A program made the position numbers and the translations under genes. Below the pieces are notes generated by a model. It was given only the letters and a program-made list of their open reading frames with translations, was not told the DNA's origin and did no database searches. A DNA stretch of 9,679 nucleotides, taken from Atopobium sp. GTDB lineage: Bacteria > Actinomycetota > Coriobacteriia > Coriobacteriales > Atopobiaceae. The stretch spans positions 1 through 9,679 of the forward strand of contig JABZHP010000043.1 of assembly GCA_015258785.1 (NCBI GenBank), in the 5' to 3' direction. Of the stretch, positions 5,656 through 9,679 are shown one piece after another; positions within the stretch are counted from its first letter, which is position 1; each line of letters opens with the position of its first letter.

Positions 5656-7073
5656 TAGCCAATCGCTCCTTCCATCTCAAGTTTGATCAGATTGTTCATC
5701 TCAACGGCATACTCCATAGGGAGTTCCTTTGAGACAGGGTTTGCAAATCCGTTGACTACCATGGTGCGAGCCTCAGCCTCAGAGCAACCACGGCTCATCA
5801 GGTACAAAACGGTGTCATCAGAAATGCGGCCAATAGTTGCCTCGTGACCAATCTGAGCAGTTGCATTGCGGACATCCATCTCTGGGATGGTGTCGGAACG
5901 GCTGATGTTATCCAACATCAGCGACTGGCAAGAGAACGCCACGCGAGCGTTTTCTGCCTTGCGACCAACGGTAACTGCAGAGCGGAAGGTATTGACGCCG
6001 CCATCCTTGGAGATGGACTTGGTGTCAACGTTTGCCGAGTTGTTGGAGCCGTTGATAATCACCTTGCAGCCCGTGTCCAGGTCCTGTGTAGCTCCTGCAA
6101 AGGTGATACCGGTGAACTCGCAGTTAGAAGAATCGCCGTTCATGATGGTAGAAGGGTAGAGGTAGGAAACGTGGCTACCAAAAGAGCCCGAGACCCACTC
6201 CATCTTTGCATTGCTGCCAATAATGGCGCGCTTGGTGTTGAGGTTGTACATGTTCTTGGACCAGTTTTCGATGGTCGAGTAGCGCAGACGAGCGCCGTCC
6301 TTAACATAGAGCTCTACAGCTCCTGCATGGAGGTTTGCTGCATAGTACTTAGGTGCGGAGCAGCCCTCAATAAAGTGCAGGTCAGCGCCTTCCTCAACAA
6401 TAATAAGCGTGTGCTCAAACTGGCCAGCACCCTGGGCATTAAGCCTAAAGTAGCTCTGAAGTGGGTAGTCCAGAGTGACATTTTTAGGAACATAGACAAA
6501 AGAACCACCAGACCACACGGCATAGTGCAGAGCCGCAAACTTGTGGTCTGAAGGAGGAATCAGCTTGCCAAAGTACTCTTTAACAACAGGCTCCCACTGT
6601 GGATCATGCAAAGCATCCTCAATGGTGGTGTAAATAACACCCTGCTCAGCAACTTCCTCACGCATGTTGTGATAGACAATCTCAGAATCGTACTGAGCAC
6701 CAACACCAGCAAGGCTCTCTGCCTCTGCCTGTGGAATGCCCAGACGATCAAAGGTATCCCTAATATCCTCAGGTACGTCGTCCCAGCTATTTGCCTGCTG
6801 AGTCTTTGGCGAGACATACGTGGAGATATGATTCAAATCCAGACCTGCAATAGAAGGTCCCCAGTTGGTAGCCATCTGGCGCTGGTGATAGGTTTCCAAA
6901 GCCGACAACCTCATCTGGAGCATCCACTCGGGCTCTTCTTTTTTCTCGGAAATAGCACGCACAATTTCTGGCGTAAGGCCATCATCGTAGCGCTCGTAAC
7001 CCTCTTCGGACTTGGTGAAGTCGTAGAGCGAGCGGTCTACGTCAGCGACCTCAGATCGCTTCTTCTCGCTCAC
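5655..7073 (-). CDS. sufB: Fe-S cluster assembly protein SufB
   Basis: SufB is the scaffold subunit that receives sulfur and carries the nascent cluster in SufBC2D. The 472-residue length is typical. Visible family motifs: the N-terminal helical part with EEPEWMLQMRLSALE (46-60), HYAVWSGGSFVYVP (183-196), the sulfur-acceptor region FIEGCSAP (234-241) with Cys238, SCQSLMLD (381-388) with Cys382, and QIGHEATIGRIS (407-418) with Glu411. The distance Cys382-Glu411 equals that of the cluster-ligand pair Cys405/Glu434 reported for the E. coli protein. The start is GTG at 7073, overlapping the sufC stop by one base (TAGTG); the ribosome-binding site is weak, so coupling to sufC translation is likely. 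Confidence 0.97.
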   Translation of the reverse strand: MSEKKRSEVADVDRSLYDFTKSEEGYERYDDGLTPEIVRAISEKKEEPEWMLQMRLSALETYHQRQMATNWGPSIAGLDLNHISTYVSPKTQQANSWDDVPEDIRDTFDRLGIPQAEAESLAGVGAQYDSEIVYHNMREEVAEQGVIYTTIEDALHDPQWEPVVKEYFGKLIPPSDHKFAALHYAVWSGGSFVYVPKNVTLDYPLQSYFRLNAQGAGQFEHTLIIVEEGADLHFIEGCSAPKYYAANLHAGAVELYVKDGARLRYSTIENWSKNMYNLNTKRAIIGSNAKMEWVSGSFGSHVSYLYPSTIMNGDSSNCEFTGITFAGATQDLDTGCKVIINGSNNSANVDTKSISKDGGVNTFRSAVTVGRKAENARVAFSCQSLMLDNISRSDTIPEMDVRNATAQIGHEATIGRISDDTVLYLMSRGCSEAEARTMVVNGFANPVSKELPMEYAVEMNNLIKLEMEGAIG

Positions 7074-7840
7074 TAGTTAGCACCGCCCTCATCAGACTGG
7101 TTCTCAAAACGCTCAAAGCCCTCGTGGTCAATCTGGTTGATAAGGTCAGCAGGACCGTCTGCCACCAGGTGACCCTTAACCATAACGTGAGTGCGGTCAA
7201 TCTCAAGACGCTCAAGAATGCGGGTGTTGTGAGTAATGATGAGCAGAGAGCCGTCGCAGGCCTCGCGATAGGCCTGAATGCCCTTTGAAACAACAGAGAG
7301 CGCGTCAACGTCCAGGCCAGAGTCTGTCTCGTCGAGAATGGCAAGTTTAGGCTGGAGCAGCAAAAGCTGGAGCATCTCAACCTTTTTCTTCTCGCCACCA
7401 GAGAAGCCAACGTTAAGCTCACGCATCAAGAAGCCCTGGTCAAGCTCAAGCTGATCAGAAATCTGACCGACACGCTGACGGAACTGACGAGCGGTCATCT
7501 TAAGCTCAGGGCGCATCTGTGTAATGGTACGCAGGAATGAATAAAGAGGAACGCCAGGAACCTCAACAGGTGCCTGGTAGGAGAGGAAGATGCCCGCAAG
7601 GGAGCGCTTATCTGCAGCAAGCTCAGTTACATCCTCGCCGTTAAAGATAAGAGAACCTTCGGTAATCTTATAGGTAGGATCACCCATAATGACGCGACCA
7701 AGTGTTGATTTACCTGCGCCGTTAGGTCCCATCAAAACGTGAGCCTGGCCATCACCAATGCTCAGATCAATTGAATGCAGGATGGATTTCTCCTCGGTAC
7801 CTGCGGAAATTCCGTTTACACGGAGTAGCTCAGTTGCCAT
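7073..7840 (-). CDS. sufC: Fe-S assembly ATPase SufC
   Basis: SufC is the ABC-type ATPase that drives shape changes of the SufBCD scaffold; it is soluble and not part of a membrane transporter. The 255-residue protein shows Walker A GPNGAGKST (38-46), the Q-loop SYQAPVEVPGVP (88-99) typical of SufC, the signature FSGGEKKK (146-153), Walker B LAILDETDSGLD (166-177) and the H-loop THN (203-205). The reading frame stays open up to 7957, but the ATG at 7840 is chosen because GGAGAGAG (7852-7845) stands just before it and the usual SufC N-terminus begins there. It is the first gene of the suf operon, after a long upstream region with a candidate promoter and operator. Confidence 0.97.
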   Translation of the reverse strand: MATELLRVNGISAGTEEKSILHSIDLSIGDGQAHVLMGPNGAGKSTLGRVIMGDPTYKITEGSLIFNGEDVTELAADKRSLAGIFLSYQAPVEVPGVPLYSFLRTITQMRPELKMTARQFRQRVGQISDQLELDQGFLMRELNVGFSGGEKKKVEMLQLLLLQPKLAILDETDSGLDVDALSVVSKGIQAYREACDGSLLIITHNTRILERLEIDRTHVMVKGHLVADGPADLINQIDHEGFERFENQSDEGGAN

Positions 7841-7862
7841 AAATCTCTCTCCAAATATCTCT

Positions 7863-7876
7863 ACGTGCAAGCACGT
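7863..7876. promoter_or_regulatory. Candidate operator upstream of sufC
   Basis: ACGTGC-AA-GCACGT is an inverted repeat with perfect 6-bp arms, 23 bases before the sufC start codon. Its position within the 5' leader would suit a repressor site, and the obvious candidate ligand is the Rrf2 protein of the same operon. It does not match the IscR type 1 consensus closely, so the link is only an inference. Confidence 0.35.
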
Positions 7877-8005
7877 GATACGTTTGTGACTAGCCACTTT
7901 GGGCAGCTCTAGGGCGAGCAAAACCTTTGTGCTAGTGCGGTTTTGTGGCAAAGACAAACGCCAATGTCACCGATGTTTTTGTCATACCCCAAAATCCGCT
8001 AATTC

Positions 8006-8033
8006 ATACTAAATGGTAGGAATTAAAAAGCAA
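8006..8033 (-). promoter_or_regulatory. Candidate suf operon promoter
   Basis: On the minus strand TTGCTT (8033-8028) and TAGTAT (8011-8006) are 16 bases apart, a reasonable match to the main sigma-factor consensus. Transcription would begin near 7999 and give a leader of about 160 bases before sufC. No other pair between here and sufC looks better. Confidence 0.45.
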
Positions 8034-8137
8034 CCCTCACATACGCACTTTTTCACGTTTTCTAGAAAATAATCGGATTTTTTCATAGGTTTCAAAAGTT
8101 ATAAAAGCTTTTCTGCGCCAGAGCCGCCTCTCATGGG

Positions 8138-8172
8138 TAAACTAGAAACATCTATGCTTGTAACAAGGAGGA
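8138..8172 (+). promoter_or_regulatory. hisS -10-like box and strong ribosome-binding site
   Basis: TAAACT (8138-8143) resembles a -10 box, but I find no good -35 partner at the right distance. AAGGAGGA (8165-8172) is a near-perfect Shine-Dalgarno sequence just before ATG at 8176 and fixes the hisS start. The ribosome-binding site is secure, the promoter is tentative. Confidence 0.5.
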
Positions 8173-8175
8173 TTC

Positions 8176-9486
8176 ATGGGTCAGAGAATTCAAGGTACCG
8201 AAGATCTTTATGGCGGCTATATGCGCTCTTGGGAGCATATGCAAGATGTTGCCCGCCATCTGTTTGGTACTTATGGCTTTGACCGCATTGAGACTCCTGC
8301 ACTTGAGCAGGTAGACACCTTTGTTCACGGTATTGGTGAGTCCACCGACGTCGTACGCAAAGAGATGTTCCGCGTCTTCTCTGGTGCGCTGCTTGATGAT
8401 TTGCTAGCTGCTGGCAATGAGTCCAGTCTTAAGCCTCGTCAGCGTATGGCTATGCGTCCTGAGGGAACTGCTGGTGTGGTCCGTGCTGCCGTTGAGCACA
8501 ATTTTGTGCCACAGGGGGGAACTCCTGCAAAACTTTGGTACGCCGAGTCAATGTTCAGGGGAGAGCGTCCTCAGAAAGGCCGTCTGCGCCAATTTCACCA
8601 GGTAGGTGTTGAGTGGCTTGGAGTCTCTGATCCAGCTGCCGATGCAGAGTCCATCATCATGTTGATGAAGTTTTACGAGCAGATGGGTTTCTCGCCAGCT
8701 GATATGAAGCTCATGATTAATTCCATGGGTGACGCGGAGTGCCGTCCAGCATATCGCGAGAAGGTCAAGCAGTTCATTCTTGATCACAAGGATGAGATGT
8801 GTGAGGACTGTCTTGAGCGTGCGGAGATTAATCCACTTCGTGCGTTTGACTGCAAAAACGAGAGCTGTCACGCGGTTATGAAGGACGCACCACTTATTTC
8901 TGACAACCTATGTGATGATTGCCGCTCTCACTATGAGCAGGTCAAGGCATATTTGGACGCTGCGGGTATTTCGTATGTTGAGGATCCAACGCTTGTTCGC
9001 GGTTTGGATTACTACACACGTACTGTTTTTGAGGTAGAGATTCCAAACGCTGGCGTTGGTGCTATCGGCGGTGGCGGTCGTTACGACGGTCTTGTTGAAC
9101 TTGAAGGCGGAAAGCCAACCCCAGGCGTTGGATTTGCTGTTGGCTTTGAGCGCATTATGCTGGCGCTGGAAGCTCTTGGTGTTGCAGCTGAGCCCGCAGC
9201 TCCAAGCTGTGTCTATGTAGCTTGCGCAGGTGCTGAACAGGCTCCTGTTGTATTTGATGCTGTGCTGGCGCTGCGTGAGGCTGGCATTAGATGTGAGGCT
9301 GATCGCACTGGTCGTTCGCTAAAGGCTCAGTTTAAGCAGGCAGATAAGATGGGCGCAACGCTTTGCGTGATTATTGGTCCAGATGAGGTTGAAGCCGGTG
9401 CGGTAACCCTTCGTGATATGGAGTCTCACGAGCAGGTACAAGTACCTGCTAACCAGCTTGTTGCTGAGGTTAAAGCAAGACAGTAG
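8176..9486 (+). CDS. hisS: Histidyl-tRNA synthetase
   Basis: The enzyme attaches histidine to tRNA-His in the cytoplasm. The 436-residue length is normal for the bacterial class II enzyme. Motifs in order: the N-terminal GTEDLYGGYMRSWE (7-20), motif 2 region MRPEGTAGVVRA (93-104) and YAESMFRGERPQKGRLRQFHQ (122-142), the histidine-specific LVRGLDYYTRTVFE (273-286), GGGGRYDGL (298-306), motif 3 GVGFAVGFERIM (317-328), and a C-terminal anticodon-binding domain from about 343. Six cysteines, C209/C212, C226/C231 and C246/C249, sit in the insertion domain around NPLRAFDC and may bind zinc. The gene stands alone here, divergent from suf, and no aspS follows in the remaining 190 bases. Confidence 0.97.
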   Translation: MGQRIQGTEDLYGGYMRSWEHMQDVARHLFGTYGFDRIETPALEQVDTFVHGIGESTDVVRKEMFRVFSGALLDDLLAAGNESSLKPRQRMAMRPEGTAGVVRAAVEHNFVPQGGTPAKLWYAESMFRGERPQKGRLRQFHQVGVEWLGVSDPAADAESIIMLMKFYEQMGFSPADMKLMINSMGDAECRPAYREKVKQFILDHKDEMCEDCLERAEINPLRAFDCKNESCHAVMKDAPLISDNLCDDCRSHYEQVKAYLDAAGISYVEDPTLVRGLDYYTRTVFEVEIPNAGVGAIGGGGRYDGLVELEGGKPTPGVGFAVGFERIMLALEALGVAAEPAAPSCVYVACAGAEQAPVVFDAVLALREAGIRCEADRTGRSLKAQFKQADKMGATLCVIIGPDEVEAGAVTLRDMESHEQVQVPANQLVAEVKARQ

Positions 9487-9536
9487 CAGATAACAGTTTC
9501 TAACAGTTAGTAGCTTCGATTTTGAAACCTCTCATG

Positions 9537-9584
9537 TTGAACTGCCTCCCATTTCTTGGACACGAGAAATGGGAGGCAGTTCAA
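9537..9584. repeat. Perfect 20-bp inverted repeat after hisS
   Basis: TTGAACTGCCTCCCATTTCT (9537-9556) pairs without mismatch with 9565-9584 around an 8-base loop (TGGACACG). It lies 50 bases after the hisS stop and could end transcription, but neither strand has a T-run after the stem, so it is not a standard intrinsic terminator. From 9538 to 9583 it is bounded by TG and CA and recalls, from memory, the ends of IS3-family (IS150-like) elements placed back to back. It may be the remnant of an element or a very small non-autonomous one. Confidence 0.6.
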
Positions 9585-9585
9585 A

Positions 9586-9673
9586 ACACACCTAAGTCGG
9601 ATAATCTGTTAAAAAGACGTATACATGACGCTGAAAATACCTCAATCATGCAGATTATCGTCATTAGGTGTGT
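9586..9673. repeat. Two-part inverted repeat with -10-like box at the window edge
   Basis: ACACACCTAA (9586-9595) pairs with TTAGGTGTGT (9664-9673), and GATAATCTG (9600-9608) with CAGATTATC (9651-9659). Between the two arm pairs lie four unmatched bases on each side, and the central part is 42 bases. At the right arm, TAAAAT (9673-9678) resembles a -10 box pointing right, so the palindrome could be an operator for a gene beyond the window. The -35 region is not convincing. Confidence 0.6.
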
Positions 9674-9679
9674 AAAATG

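Larger units (their letters stand above)
7841..8175. other. Divergent intergenic region between sufC and hisS
   Basis: These 335 bases hold no supported gene. The suf side contains a palindrome (7863-7876) and a candidate promoter (8006-8033, minus strand) that would give a leader of about 160 bases. The middle is AT-rich with the perfect palindromes TTTTCTAGAAAA (8058-8069) and AAAAGCTTTT (8103-8112), whose role is unknown. The hisS side has a -10-like box and a strong ribosome-binding site. I see no T-box leader or riboswitch hallmark. Confidence 0.7.

Noticed and set aside
7841..7957. N-terminal extension of SufC by 39 residues
   Set aside because: The ATG at 7840 has a good ribosome-binding site and matches the usual SufC start; the extension covers the probable leader and operator.
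8041..8175. T-box leader in front of hisS
   Set aside because: No T-box core sequence or specifier stem could be seen, and the space has only short palindromes.

Overview
This window looks like chromosomal DNA of a low-to-moderate G+C actinobacterium, most likely a member of the Coriobacteriia (Atopobium/Lancefieldella/Olsenella-like). That assignment is an inference: the gene order sufC-sufB-sufD-sufS-sufU-rrf2, the mixed codon use and the type of orphan nuclease gene fit this group, but no rRNA or other decisive marker is present.

Layout: (1) 1-338 is the 3' end of a class II fructose-bisphosphate aldolase gene, closed by a textbook intrinsic terminator (418-452). (2) 549-2102 is an AT-rich island that does not match its surroundings. 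It holds one gene (934-1944, possibly starting at 727) for a protein that resembles an AbiEi-type DNA-binding region joined to a Vsr/DUF559-like PD-(D/E)XK nuclease domain. On both sides of the gene lie arrays of four 26-bp bipartite sites, TTGCCT-N9-AAAGAATCTGT. The two arrays are exact mirror images in order, orientation and spacing, so together they form 122-bp gap-free imperfect inverted repeats. (3) 2233-7840, minus strand, is a compact SUF iron-sulfur cluster operon, transcribed sufC-sufB-sufD-sufS-sufU and ending with an Rrf2/IscR-like regulator gene; sufC/sufB, sufB/sufD and sufD/sufS each overlap by one base. (4) 7841-8175 is a divergent promoter region. (5) 8176-9486, plus strand, is hisS (histidyl-tRNA synthetase). 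(6) 9487-9679 has no complete gene but holds two strong inverted repeats: a perfect 20-bp hairpin that resembles abutted insertion-sequence ends, and a larger two-part palindrome next to a promoter-like -10 box at the window edge.

Function: SufS takes sulfur from cysteine, SufU accepts it, the SufBCD scaffold (with the SufC ATPase) builds the Fe-S cluster, and the Rrf2 protein carries a CX5CX5C cluster-binding pattern like IscR, so it probably senses cluster status and feeds back on the operon. The aldolase and hisS are ordinary housekeeping genes on either side.

The most interesting part is the 549-2102 island: a possible undescribed mobile or selfish cassette made of a nuclease-like gene between mirror-image binding-site arrays, with no recognisable transposase.
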